Under the pieces are notes generated by a model. It had not been told where the DNA came from. It searched no databases and worked only from the letters and a program-made list of their open reading frames with translations. From a virus: 22,862 nucleotides of DNA. Shown piece after piece: positions 1 to 8,228 of this stretch; position 1 is the first letter of the stretch; each line of letters opens with the position of its first letter. Both the position numbers and the translations under genes were made by a program. The stretch spans positions 1 through 22,862 of the IMG/VR virus record IMGVR_UViG_3300044993_000711; one strand, given 5' to 3'.

Positions 1-2
1 TA

Positions 3-1055
3 TCGCCAAAATTGCAAAAAGAGGTCAAGCTGGCCAATCCTGGTTTAGTTGTTTTGGACAATGAGGGAATAGAAAAAATCTTGTCTGGAAGCGTTAAATT
101 GCCTGAAAAGCATAAAGATGTTCGTTTCGCTATAGCAAAAAACCCAAATCTAGATCCAAGGCACCACGAAAGACTTGTAAATGATGAGGATTGGTCCGTC
201 CGTTCAGCTATAGCAGAAAATCCAAATCTAGATCCAAGGCACTACGAAAGACTTGTAAATGATGATTATTCGCTCGTTCGTTCAGCTATAGCAGCAAACC
301 CAAGTTATATTAAATATAAACAAGAGCAATCGAAAAAGCTCGCATCAAGCGAGAAGATTGGGGAAAATTTGAAAAAATCTCAAATTTTAAAAAACTTTAT
401 AAAAAACAAAACCCTTGCTAAAGTCGTTATTCACGATAGCGGTACGGATTCCTCTGTTCATCACGACCCCTCCTATGACCATTTTGGACACCCTGTCGGT
501 GATGATATTAAAACCAAAGATCCAATTTTAAATTATGATAAAAAAGGCCCAATTGCTATTTCACAAGATCAACAGAAGAAGAGGGCTGCCAAGATCCTTA
601 GTTTTTTAAACAAGAAGACAAAGGCACAAAAAAGTGAAGATCTTAATAAAAATAAATATCTTAAGGAAATGATGCATCAGATGCGAGCTGAGAAGCAGGC
701 TAAAAAGGATGCAGCTCTTAAGGAATTTCATGCCAAGAAGCAATTCGCACCCAAGCCACCAGTATCAACGGCAGCTCCGTCCGGGCCTGTAAGTCCGCAG
801 CCAGGTCAGCAAAAGCTTTTTGACCCAGATCTGAGCGGCAAAATGCAGACCCCTTTTCAGTCCAAACAGTCTGCACCTAAAGTACAGAAAGCGGCTATTG
901 GCCCCAGGATAGTTTCTGGCCCAGTTGAGGTTAATAGAACTACCATTAGTGAGCCAATGAAAATCAGTGGTCCTACTATTTTGAATTCAGATGACTCTAA
1001 TAAAAAAGTACTAGGCAATCTAATGAGTAAATTAAAGCAGATTAAGAGGGCATAA
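3..1055 (+). CDS. Hypothetical phage protein with LRV/HEAT-like repeats, 5' end outside the window
   Basis: The frame is open to the left edge and no ribosome site precedes the first possible start (TTG at 12), so the gene most likely begins upstream. Near its visible N-terminus are tandem units of 26 residues (78 bp each, about nt 120-197 and 198-275, with a third partial unit). Each has the pattern VR-x-AIA-x-NPNLDPRH-x-ERLVND. This resembles the leucine-rich-variant/HEAT-like repeats that form short helical solenoids for protein binding. The rest is Lys/Ala/Gln-rich, with a probable coiled stretch (KEMMHQMRAEKQAKKD) and a Pro/Ser-rich tail. The stop overlaps the next start by one base, so the two genes are probably coupled. 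Its place two genes before the tail sheath suggests a virion or morphogenesis role, but no function is recognised. Confidence 0.75.
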   Translation, partial: SPKLQKEVKLANPGLVVLDNEGIEKILSGSVKLPEKHKDVRFAIAKNPNLDPRHHERLVNDEDWSVRSAIAENPNLDPRHYERLVNDDYSLVRSAIAANPSYIKYKQEQSKKLASSEKIGENLKKSQILKNFIKNKTLAKVVIHDSGTDSSVHHDPSYDHFGHPVGDDIKTKDPILNYDKKGPIAISQDQQKKRAAKILSFLNKKTKAQKSEDLNKNKYLKEMMHQMRAEKQAKKDAALKEFHAKKQFAPKPPVSTAAPSGPVSPQPGQQKLFDPDLSGKMQTPFQSKQSAPKVQKAAIGPRIVSGPVEVNRTTISEPMKISGPTILNSDDSNKKVLGNLMSKLKQIKRA

Positions 1056-1579
1056 TGAAAAAAATGAGTTTCTATCAAAAAGTTAGTGGCGCAATAGTGG
1101 CGCTTAAGAAGAAAGAGCTTTCAGAAAAGATCGATGCGGCGATTGATGTCCTTAAAAAAGCCGATCCCAAGACTAAGCTCCCCGGGACACTGCTAGATAA
1201 GGCCCATGATAAGGGGCTGAGTATTGCTCCTGCCGCACCCCCCAAAAGAGCGCCCAAAATTAAGGCACCGGAGGCCCCTAAGTCACCGAACCTTAAATTG
1301 TCGGAAGAGATGGGAAAATGCTGGAAATCGGAAACAGGCACTAAGTTTCTTAAATATGTTAAGAGCTGTGCTATGAAGAAATCTTGGGGCCTTAAAAAGG
1401 ACGACAAGCCTCATAAGCCGGGCACACCTGAGCATGCAGCTCATGAAATAGCCGAGCACGGGGACTCTATTAGAGAGCACGCCCAAAAAATGCCAGCCAA
1501 AGAAGCCAAAGAAATGATGGAACACCTAAGAACCCTTAAGGACCCGTCTCAGCGCAGAAGCCCTCATAATAAAAAGTAA
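1055..1579 (+). CDS. Hypothetical Lys/Pro/Ala-rich phage protein
   Basis: A 174-residue basic protein. The ATG shares its first base with the preceding stop (TAATG), and a purine-rich AAGAGGG lies five bases before it, so coupled translation is likely. The sequence has a helical N-terminus (residues 1-60, many Lys), a Pro/Ala-rich linker (KAPEAPKSPN), and a His/Glu/Lys-rich C-terminal half ending in QRRSPHNKK. No membrane segment or catalytic motif is visible. It resembles low-complexity structural or scaffold-like small proteins of phage morphogenesis clusters, but this is only an impression from composition and position. Function unknown. Confidence 0.75.
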   Translation: MKKMSFYQKVSGAIVALKKKELSEKIDAAIDVLKKADPKTKLPGTLLDKAHDKGLSIAPAAPPKRAPKIKAPEAPKSPNLKLSEEMGKCWKSETGTKFLKYVKSCAMKKSWGLKKDDKPHKPGTPEHAAHEIAEHGDSIREHAQKMPAKEAKEMMEHLRTLKDPSQRRSPHNKK

Positions 1580-1589
1580 GGATAATAAT

Positions 1590-1856
1590 ATGAGCAGGAA
1601 AAAGAGACGAGATAGTATTCAGATCAGTACCCCACTCGAAAAGGAAGTGATTCCTACGTCTCCTATTGAAGTTCAAAATCGAGCCCCTGTTCAGCAGTGG
1701 CCTAATTTTGAAGCTTGCTGGTCTGCGGTAGTAAAAAACGGTCGTGACATTCATCTAATTGCATGCAAAGCGCATTTGCAGGCAAATGGATGGCTGGATC
1801 AGCCTGAGATGTGGATTCACGGAATTAAAAATTTTGGCATACCGGTCGAAGATTAA
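1590..1856 (+). CDS. Hypothetical small phage protein upstream of the tail sheath
   Basis: An 88-residue ORF starting at ATG with AAGGAT about seven bases upstream. The N-terminus is highly basic (MSRKKRRDS). The C-terminal part (NFEACWSAVVKNGRDIHL onward to HLQANGWLDQPEMWIHGI) looks like a compact Trp-containing fold. It has two Cys but no CxxC pair. It lies 10 bp after the preceding gene and 62 bp before the sheath gene. The short gap contains a T-run but no clear terminator, so all may share one transcript. Not recognised. Confidence 0.7.
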   Translation: MSRKKRRDSIQISTPLEKEVIPTSPIEVQNRAPVQQWPNFEACWSAVVKNGRDIHLIACKAHLQANGWLDQPEMWIHGIKNFGIPVED

Positions 1857-1918
1857 TTGAGTGTTTTCAAATAGTTACAGTATTAACTTAATGTTTTTTT
1901 AGTTTATAGGAGCGCATA

Positions 1919-4738
1919 ATGGCATCAGTATTCGTTACTTCTTCAGGGACACAGCTTATTATCCCTGACAGCAGTGTTGATATTATTGTTGAAACCAACC
2001 CCGCTGGTCTAGCTACTTCTGGTGTAGTGGCTCTGGTCGGTGAGGCTGACGAGGGGCCTTCTTGGAGTCAAGATAAAACAGACGGGAAAAAGCTTTCAGA
2101 TAACGCATTTTCACCTACTGATATCAACCGCGTAGTAGCAAAATATGGTTCAGGAAGATTGGTAGATGCCTTTAGAGGCCTGTCTGCCCCATCGGCCTCC
2201 CCAAGAATTCAGGGATCGGCTCAGCGAGTCATCTTGGTAAAAACCAACAGCTCAGCCAAGGCCGAGAGAGATACAGCAGACGGACACGGTACCTTCATCG
2301 CTAAGCGAGGCGGCAAGCTCGGAAACGAGATTCAGCAGGAGATTACAAGCTCACAGGCTGAAGCTGCTCCGACTACTGGAACATTCTCTTACGTGCCATC
2401 TGCATCGGCTGCTTCCATGGCTGTGCGCGTAAATGGCGGATCTAAGCAAACGCTTGCCATTTCAGCAGATACCGCCCCATCAGCTTTTGCTTCTGCGGTT
2501 GTGGGTCTGTCAAATTTGAATGCTGTTGGCGGAGTTAACCGCAACATTACTGCCGGTCTAACTGTTTCAGACACGTTAGAAGTAGCAGTAGTATCTGGCC
2601 AAAACGTAAAGTTTAAGCTTGCTGCCCCAGACGTTTGGGCTAACTCTCCTGCAGTGGGAGATACCATTAGAGTGCCATCTGGCTCAGTAGTAGCTGGCGG
2701 CTCTAACGAAAACGTCGGCTGGTACTTGGTTACGGCTGTCTCTAACACAGCCACTCTGGCAGAAATTTCTGCAAAGAAAATTACTTCTGGTGCACCTGCC
2801 AACGTAGCCCCTACTGCTTTTTCTGGCACACCAGCTAACGATATTGTAGGCTATTCATCAATCCGAATCGACAATATGTCCGGTACAAACCGTAACGTAT
2901 TGACCGGCCTAACAGGTATAAACCTAACGGTTACCGTATCTGGCTCACAGCTTACGGCTACTCTTGCTGGCGGCTCGCTTTGGGCTCAGAAGCCAAGAGT
3001 TGGCGATATTATGTATATCCCCTCCGGCTCCCCATACCAGGGCGCTGGATCTGCTAACGTCGGCTGGTATTCTATTGTAGAAGTGTCTAACACCACATTG
3101 TCTGCTTATGTTAAGGCTGCGCGGCTATCCAATGGAAGCCCAGTGGCAGTGGCCGCAGCGCCTATCGCTGCAGCTACAGACCTTTCTATTTATGATAAAC
3201 AAATCAAGGGTGCGGGCAAAGCTCTAGAGATTCAGGATAACGCTGGATCAGTTAACATTAACACTCTATTTAAGTCATTAGGAGTAGACAGCGCTGCATC
3301 ATTTATTGGCGCTTTGCTTACTTCATCTGCGGAGCGACGTATTAAGCTAGTTCTTAAGCGTACCTCTACAGCCCAGGAAGAGACCTTCAATAATGTCGGC
3401 GGAAACGTAGTGCTGAGCATTGGGTACAACGGGACTACTGCCTCCATGACAATCCAGAAAGTTTCTGGAGTCAAGCGCCTTCAAACTACTGTAACCGGCG
3501 GAGCTGGTGCCAACCAAGACATTAACTTGGATGAAATTGCTTCAATCAGTGACCTGGTCACCAAAATTAACGCTCTACCAGGATATTCTGCAGCAGCGAC
3601 CAACGCTCTTGAGGCTTCTAGAAGCCCGTCTGTTCTTGATGAAATGACGATTACTATCTGCTCTGATTTGGGTGCACGCCCAGGCCGTGTAAAGCGCGAC
3701 CTTTGGGATCTTAATGGCGCCAGCGCATCGCCTTCAAAGGCATCTGCACTAGCTGAGTATGAAGAAATCGCTACGGCTGGCCTTCCTGAAGATAATGACT
3801 TTGCGTTCTTGTCAGGCGGAGCCAAGGGCACTACCTCTGGGCTTCAGCTTACAGAAGCTATCGATGCTCTTCAGGGCGTCCGCTGCAATTTTGTTGTGCC
3901 CCTTATTTCAAGAGACGCAGCTCAAGACATCGCTAGCGGCGACACAGAAGCTGGATCTACTTACACAGTAGATGCCTGTAACGCAGCCGTTAAGGCTCAC
4001 TGTATTGCAATGTCTACTCCTAAAGTAAAGCGCCATAGAATGGGTTTTGTTTCTAAGCGCGGTACATTTGCAGTAGCCAAGGCTTCTGCAGCCAGCATGG
4101 CCAACTTCCGTATTGCTCATTTCTTCCAAGACGTTTCGGATGTCAATTCTCAAGGAGATATTGAGCAGTTCCAGCCTTGGATGGGCGCAGTAAAAGCTGC
4201 AGGCATGCAAGCGGCTGGTGCTTACAAAGCAATCTTCAACAAGACGGTTAATATCGTTAAGGCTATTCAGGCTGCTGGAGACTTCGACGATGAAAACATA
4301 ACAGATTGTGAAGATGCAATTTTGGCAGGATTGATCCCAATCCAGCGCCAAGAAGCTGGCGGGTATGTTTTCCTTACGGACCAAACCACTTACGGCCTGG
4401 ACAATAACATCGTATACAATAGCATTCAAGCGGTATACGTAGCCGACCTAATGGCCCTAAGCCTGGCTCAAAGCCTTAAGAATGCTTTCGTTGGCGAATC
4501 AGTGGCTGACGTGACTGACCAAGTCGCCGTATCATTTGTTAAGTCAAAAATGGCTGAGTTCTTGTCGCTTAAGTTTACTGTAGGCACCAAAGATGCCCCA
4601 GGCGGCTGGAAATCTATCAATGTTAACATTAACGGTAACGTGCTAGAAGTTTCAGTTGTGGCCGTACTCGCTAACGCGATCAAGTTTATTCCAATTACTC
4701 TCAGCATCGAAGGCATCAAGTCTTCAAGCGCAGCGTAA
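1919..4738 (+). CDS. Contractile tail sheath protein with a duplicated inserted domain
   Basis: A 939-residue protein started by ATG with AGGAG seven bases upstream. Assignment rests on the N-terminal pattern of phage sheaths (VDIIVETNPAG, GVVALVGEADEGP), the C-terminal half (VVPLISRDAAQDIASG, KRHRMGFVSKRG, TTYGLDNNIVYN, a C-terminal beta hairpin), and the tail tube gene next to it. Sheath subunits polymerise around the tail tube and contract to drive it through the envelope. It is long for a sheath. The extra length lies in the middle, where two related modules of about 105-115 residues carry the shared core VGD-x(4)-PSGS and NVGWY (residues 265-269 and 380-384), then VSNT. These look like duplicated beta-sandwich insertions, probably on the outer surface. 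A minus-strand ORF inside it is a shadow. Confidence 0.93.
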   Translation: MASVFVTSSGTQLIIPDSSVDIIVETNPAGLATSGVVALVGEADEGPSWSQDKTDGKKLSDNAFSPTDINRVVAKYGSGRLVDAFRGLSAPSASPRIQGSAQRVILVKTNSSAKAERDTADGHGTFIAKRGGKLGNEIQQEITSSQAEAAPTTGTFSYVPSASAASMAVRVNGGSKQTLAISADTAPSAFASAVVGLSNLNAVGGVNRNITAGLTVSDTLEVAVVSGQNVKFKLAAPDVWANSPAVGDTIRVPSGSVVAGGSNENVGWYLVTAVSNTATLAEISAKKITSGAPANVAPTAFSGTPANDIVGYSSIRIDNMSGTNRNVLTGLTGINLTVTVSGSQLTATLAGGSLWAQKPRVGDIMYIPSGSPYQGAGSANVGWYSIVEVSNTTLSAYVKAARLSNGSPVAVAAAPIAAATDLSIYDKQIKGAGKALEIQDNAGSVNINTLFKSLGVDSAASFIGALLTSSAERRIKLVLKRTSTAQEETFNNVGGNVVLSIGYNGTTASMTIQKVSGVKRLQTTVTGGAGANQDINLDEIASISDLVTKINALPGYSAAATNALEASRSPSVLDEMTITICSDLGARPGRVKRDLWDLNGASASPSKASALAEYEEIATAGLPEDNDFAFLSGGAKGTTSGLQLTEAIDALQGVRCNFVVPLISRDAAQDIASGDTEAGSTYTVDACNAAVKAHCIAMSTPKVKRHRMGFVSKRGTFAVAKASAASMANFRIAHFFQDVSDVNSQGDIEQFQPWMGAVKAAGMQAAGAYKAIFNKTVNIVKAIQAAGDFDDENITDCEDAILAGLIPIQRQEAGGYVFLTDQTTYGLDNNIVYNSIQAVYVADLMALSLAQSLKNAFVGESVADVTDQVAVSFVKSKMAEFLSLKFTVGTKDAPGGWKSINVNINGNVLEVSVVAVLANAIKFIPITLSIEGIKSSSAA

Positions 4739-4763
4739 TAGAGATTGATAAGGAGTCATTACA

Positions 4764-5231
4764 ATGGGTGCTACTCAAAAAATTCTTAGTGGTGCAAGAG
4801 CCCAGCTAATCGTTAATGGTAAAATTGTGGGCCTCTTCACAAGCTGCAGCTGGGGCGTTGCCTACGATGCAATCCCAAGCTACATCCTTGGCCGGTTCTC
4901 ACCTGCAGAGATTACTTATGCAGGCCAAGAAGCCATCAGTGTCCAGGCTACTGGATTCCGTATCATAGATAACGGGGCATATGTAGCAGCCGCCTTGCCT
5001 AAGCTACAAGACTTGTTGAATCATGAAGATATCAGCTTGTCGATCTTGGATCGTCAAACCAATAAGCAGATCATGACTGTAGTTGGTGTGCGCCCAGTAG
5101 GCTACTCAACTGACGTAAGCGCTCGGTCAATATCCGCCTTCCAAGTTTCGTTCCTAGGACTCCGAAGCGAGGATGAATCAGGATCTCAGGGCGAGTCTTC
5201 TGGAGCTTCAGATCTGAACAGCGGAACATAA
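4764..5231 (+). CDS. Tail tube protein
   Basis: A 155-residue protein with an AAGGAG site 9 bp before the ATG, 25 bp after the sheath gene. Size, position directly after the sheath, and the pattern of beta strands fit the tail tube protein family that stacks as hexamer rings inside the sheath: ILSGARAQLIVNGKIVGLF, then ISVQATGFRIIDNG, then a C-terminal strand before an acidic Ser/Gly-rich tail ending DLNSGT. The flexible tail from about residue 135 is rich in Glu, Ser and Gly. A clear intrinsic terminator follows 31 bp downstream and closes this transcription unit. The family is inferred from order and fold-like pattern rather than a catalytic motif. Confidence 0.88.
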   Translation: MGATQKILSGARAQLIVNGKIVGLFTSCSWGVAYDAIPSYILGRFSPAEITYAGQEAISVQATGFRIIDNGAYVAAALPKLQDLLNHEDISLSILDRQTNKQIMTVVGVRPVGYSTDVSARSISAFQVSFLGLRSEDESGSQGESSGASDLNSGT

Positions 5232-5262
5232 TTATTCTAAATACATGATAAACACAAAAACA

Positions 5263-5286
5263 GGCAGCCTCTGGGCTGCCTTTTTT
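5263..5286 (+). terminator. Rho-independent terminator after the tail tube gene
   Basis: A perfect 7-bp stem, GGCAGCC / GGCTGCC, with a TCTG loop, is followed by six T. It lies 31 bp after the tail tube stop and ends the sheath-tube unit before the homing endonuclease. Confidence 0.92.
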
Positions 5287-5311
5287 GTTGCTCAATTAAA
5301 TATTATATAAT
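5285..5311 (+). promoter_or_regulatory. Possible sigma70-like promoter for the homing endonuclease
   Basis: A perfect TATAAT (5306-5311) lies 15 bp after TTGTTG (5285-5290), directly behind the terminator. The start codon of the endonuclease is only 11 bp beyond the -10 box, so a transcript from here would be nearly leaderless. The spacer is short and phage promoters may differ, so this is tentative. Confidence 0.4.
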
Positions 5312-5322
5312 ACAATATTAGT

Positions 5323-6807
5323 GTGACTAAAAAATATACACTTGAATCTATCGCAATCGAAGCCAAGAAATATTCTTTTCGCAAAGAGTTTGAAAAGCGT
5401 GCTCGGCCATACTATGCCGCTGCGCATAGAAATGGGTGGCTCAATCAAGTGTGCCAGCATATGGATCAGGCGGTCACTAATTGGACAAAAGACCTAGTAC
5501 TATCCAAGACAGAAGAGTCCGCCAATATATCAGATTTTATACAGAAATACTCAGGCGCCTACAAGCATGCTGTTGCGAACGGATATTTAAAAGAATTAAA
5601 ATCGGTCTTCCGCTCCAGCCCTAAAATACCACACAATAAAAAGTGGACCAAAGAATCTGTATTAGATATTGCTAGGCAATGTGAGAGCTATACAGCCTTT
5701 AGGCAAACATACAGGCAAGCGTATATGTACGCCTCAAAAGCTGGCATGCTGTCTGAAGTTCAAGCGATTATCCCGAAAGCTCCGCGCAAGCCTGTCAACA
5801 AAAAATGGACGTTCGATGTCTGTGTAGACAAGATGGCCGAGTGCAAGACTCGAAATGAGTTTAATAAAAAATATTCCGGAGCAGCCAAATATCTTTCAGA
5901 TCTTGGAATGGTGGACCAGGCATTTAGCGCCGCAAACATTGGATACATGACTGGCACATCAGAGTGTGAGGTAGAGCTATTTGAATGGGTACGCTCTTTG
6001 GGCATTAATGCACTAAATCGCAAAAAGTTTGGTCGCGAATTAGAAATTGATATTTATATTCCGGATCTCAATATCGGAATCGAGTATAACGGCCTTTACT
6101 GGCATTCGGAAGCTACGGGAAAGGGGCCAAACTATCACATTAATAAGAACAAGCTAGCTAAGGCTAATGGTATTAAGCAGGTTATACACATTTTTGAAGA
6201 CCAGTGGCGAGACAGAAAAGACCAAGTAAAGGGCTACTTGTCTTCTAAGCTAGGAATAAATAAAAAAATATACGCAAGAGATTGTGATGCACGCGAGATA
6301 GTGGCTCCGGAGGCCAAAGCCTTTCTCAACAAGTATCATATTCAGGGTGCCCCGAATTCAATTCAATATGCCGTAGGTCTATTACATAAAGAAGAGATTG
6401 TCGGCGTAGTCACCTACGGCAAACACCACAGGGGATCAGGATCGGGCCAAATAGTACTGAATCGCCTCTGCTTTAAATCAGGAATAAGTATTGTTGGCGG
6501 TGCCAAGAAATTAATCTCTCATTCGGTGCCAAGTCTGATCCGTATGCGCTACAAGACCATTATAACTTGGTCCGATAACTCTATAAGCGACGGCGCTGTC
6601 TACGAGGCTTGCGGCTTCACTATGGAAGAAGACATGAAGCCAGATTATAGCTACATTAAGGGGCCCAATAGATACTCCAAGCAATCTCTTAAAAAGACGG
6701 CTCAAGAGCGTACAACAGGAAAGACTGAGCATCAGCTAAGGCTAGAGCAGGGCTATTTTAGAATATGGAATTGCGGCAAGAAGCGTTGGTCTTTGGCACT
6801 AACCTAG
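5323..6807 (+). CDS. Vsr-fold (EDxHD-type) homing endonuclease
   Basis: A 494-residue free-standing homing endonuclease of the Vsr-like family typified by I-Bth0305I. These enzymes cut a cognate DNA site so that the gene is copied into it by repair. Residues 1-205 hold four related units of about 45-55 residues (starting near 4, 54, 107 and 160; pattern KKWT-x(3)-V, then F-x-x-x-Y-x-x-A-x-x-YA, then G-x-L). They are probably DNA-binding repeats. The nuclease core spans about 213-312: Glu in CEVELFEWV, D243 in ELEIDIYIP, E254 in IGIEYNG, H261 in YWHSE, then YHINKNKLAKANGI and IFEDQW. The C-terminal domain (316-450, ARDCDAREI to DYSYIKGPNRY) is the GNAT-like region common in phage members. The GTG start has no Shine-Dalgarno site, which fits the weak translation common for such genes. 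It sits between virion genes, typical of an intron-less homing gene. Confidence 0.88.
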   Translation: MTKKYTLESIAIEAKKYSFRKEFEKRARPYYAAAHRNGWLNQVCQHMDQAVTNWTKDLVLSKTEESANISDFIQKYSGAYKHAVANGYLKELKSVFRSSPKIPHNKKWTKESVLDIARQCESYTAFRQTYRQAYMYASKAGMLSEVQAIIPKAPRKPVNKKWTFDVCVDKMAECKTRNEFNKKYSGAAKYLSDLGMVDQAFSAANIGYMTGTSECEVELFEWVRSLGINALNRKKFGRELEIDIYIPDLNIGIEYNGLYWHSEATGKGPNYHINKNKLAKANGIKQVIHIFEDQWRDRKDQVKGYLSSKLGINKKIYARDCDAREIVAPEAKAFLNKYHIQGAPNSIQYAVGLLHKEEIVGVVTYGKHHRGSGSGQIVLNRLCFKSGISIVGGAKKLISHSVPSLIRMRYKTIITWSDNSISDGAVYEACGFTMEEDMKPDYSYIKGPNRYSKQSLKKTAQERTTGKTEHQLRLEQGYFRIWNCGKKRWSLALT

Positions 6808-6827
6808 AATTGAATGCCATTTTTTGA

Positions 6828-6866
6828 CTGACATGCTCCCACGCCTAAAGGCATGGGAGCTGTCAG
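6828..6866 (+). other. Palindromic IS200/IS605-type end hairpin (solo)
   Basis: CTGACA (6828-6833) pairs with TGTCAG (6861-6866); inside it GCTCCCA pairs with TGGGAGC and GCC pairs with GGC around a TAAA loop. One bulged T and one C/A mismatch interrupt the stem. The right half equals the right-end hairpin of the IS elements in this window, ending in the same GTCAG. The left half mirrors it, as if two right ends were fused or a former element collapsed to its hairpin. No T-run follows, so it is not a standard terminator. Confidence 0.75.
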
Positions 6867-6983
6867 TAAATAATACCTAAATTTAATGCAAATTACAGGC
6901 CCTAAAAAATAAATAGTACAATAAATAACCATATAAAATCTTAATAAAAACAAGCACTTAGCTTAAAAACCTAATTTTTATGA
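6867..6983 (+). repeat. Copy A of a 117-bp non-coding spacer repeat
   Basis: This AT-rich stretch recurs at 14393-14508 with about seven differences and one indel counted by eye. In both places it begins directly after an IS right-end GTCAG and ends at TTTTTATGA, where the next IS left end begins. It has no ORF. Its repeated position between two IS ends suggests it travels as the passenger between two elements. Confidence 0.85.
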
Positions 6984-7037
6984 AAATACCAAATGATATA
7001 ATAGTGGTGTTAATAAGTTTGGTGCAGCATAATATAT

Positions 7038-8228
7038 ATGATTAGATCTTATAAATATAGAATATACCCAACTGTAGAGCAAGCCAAAAAACTAGAGCAG
7101 TTTTTTGGGGCTGCACGTTTTATTTATAATTGGGGGCTAGAACAAAAAACTAAACAATATCAACAAGATAAAACAAATCTATCTTGTTTTGATTTAATTA
7201 AAAAATTAACAAAACTTAAAAAACAAGAAGAATTTGGATGGTTAAATGATGTTTATTCGCAAAGTTTGCAAGCATCTTTAAAAAATCTAGATAAAGCATT
7301 TATTAACTTTTTTAGAAAAAATTCAGACTCCCCAAAGTTTAAGGCAAAGAGAAGAAGTAAGGCATCTTGTCATTTTCCACAAGGAGTTAAAGTAGATTTT
7401 GAAGAGTACCAAGTATTCATCCCAAAATTGAAATATGTTAAGTTTGCAAAAGACAGAAAATTTGACGGTTTAATCAAAACCTGTACAGTTTCTAAATCAA
7501 AAACTAATAAATACTATATTTCAATTATGGTTGAAGATGGGTTAGAATTGCCTAACAAACAAAAAATCAATGAAAACAATACTTTAGGTATTGATTTAGG
7601 AATTAAAGATTTCTTAGTTTTATCTAACGGTACAAAAATTCCTAACCCTAAGTTTTTAGAAAAAGCAGAAAAGAAAATTGTCAAAAGGCATAAGGAATTA
7701 TCAAAAAAACAAAAAGGATCTCAAAACAGAGAAAAAGCAAGAATTAAGTTAGCAAAAACATATGAAAAAATAACCAACCAGAGAGATGATTTTCTTCATA
7801 AATTATCGCATAAATTGGTGACAGAGAACCAAATTGCCGCTTTATGCTTTGAAGATTTAAACATCTCTGGGATGATGAAAAATAGCCGTTTAGCCAAGTC
7901 AATTAGCTCGGTTAGTTGGTCAAAATTCGTCAGTATGGTTAAGTATAAGGCCGATTGGTATGGCAAAAATGTCATACAGATTGGTAGGTTTGATGCTAGT
8001 TCAAAAACCTGTACTTGCGGAGCTAAGAATGATAGTTTAGCCCTGAAAGACAGGTTTTGGACATGCTCGTCATGTGGTACTACCCATGATAGGGATATAT
8101 TAGCAGCAAAAAATATAAAACGTTTCGCATTAATGCGAACACTTGGAGGAGAGGTCAGCCCTCCAAGCATAAATAAAGCCTGTGGAGCGATCAACGGTAG
8201 TTGGAGCTATGAAGCAGGAACCCCATGA
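7038..8228 (+). CDS. tnpB: TnpB RNA-guided nuclease (IS200/IS605 family)
   Basis: A 396-residue TnpB, normal length for the family. Members bind a guide RNA made from the element's right end and cut DNA matching the guide next to a TAM, favouring retention of the IS. Visible parts: the N-terminal MIRSYKYRIYPT and helix FFGAARFIYNWGLEQK; RuvC-I D186 in LGIDLGIKDF; RuvC-II E272 in CFEDLNISGMM; a zinc finger of C325/C327 and C343/C346 (CTCG, CSSCG); RuvC-III D353 in THDRDILAAKNI. All three catalytic acids are present, so it is not a dead derivative. The first Cys pair is CxC rather than CxxC, a variant also found in the family. The last 29 codons overlap the presumed guide-RNA scaffold. The ATG has no clear Shine-Dalgarno site. 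Confidence 0.95.
   Translation: MIRSYKYRIYPTVEQAKKLEQFFGAARFIYNWGLEQKTKQYQQDKTNLSCFDLIKKLTKLKKQEEFGWLNDVYSQSLQASLKNLDKAFINFFRKNSDSPKFKAKRRSKASCHFPQGVKVDFEEYQVFIPKLKYVKFAKDRKFDGLIKTCTVSKSKTNKYYISIMVEDGLELPNKQKINENNTLGIDLGIKDFLVLSNGTKIPNPKFLEKAEKKIVKRHKELSKKQKGSQNREKARIKLAKTYEKITNQRDDFLHKLSHKLVTENQIAALCFEDLNISGMMKNSRLAKSISSVSWSKFVSMVKYKADWYGKNVIQIGRFDASSKTCTCGAKNDSLALKDRFWTCSSCGTTHDRDILAAKNIKRFALMRTLGGEVSPPSINKACGAINGSWSYEAGTP

Noticed and set aside
2389-2829. Minus-strand 146-residue ORF in the sheath gene
   Set aside because: Lies fully opposite the duplicated sheath module; composition mirrors the coding strand.
3908-4429. Minus-strand 173-residue ORF in the sheath gene
   Set aside because: Antisense to a clearly recognised conserved part of the tail sheath; no ribosome site or context.
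7796-8194. Minus-strand 132-residue ORF in tnpB
   Set aside because: Opposite the conserved RuvC-II, zinc finger and RuvC-III codons of tnpB; a shadow.
7038-8228. Cas12f-type CRISPR effector instead of TnpB
   Set aside because: Length and motifs fit both, but the IS right end follows directly, related deleted elements surround it and no CRISPR array or cas genes are present.
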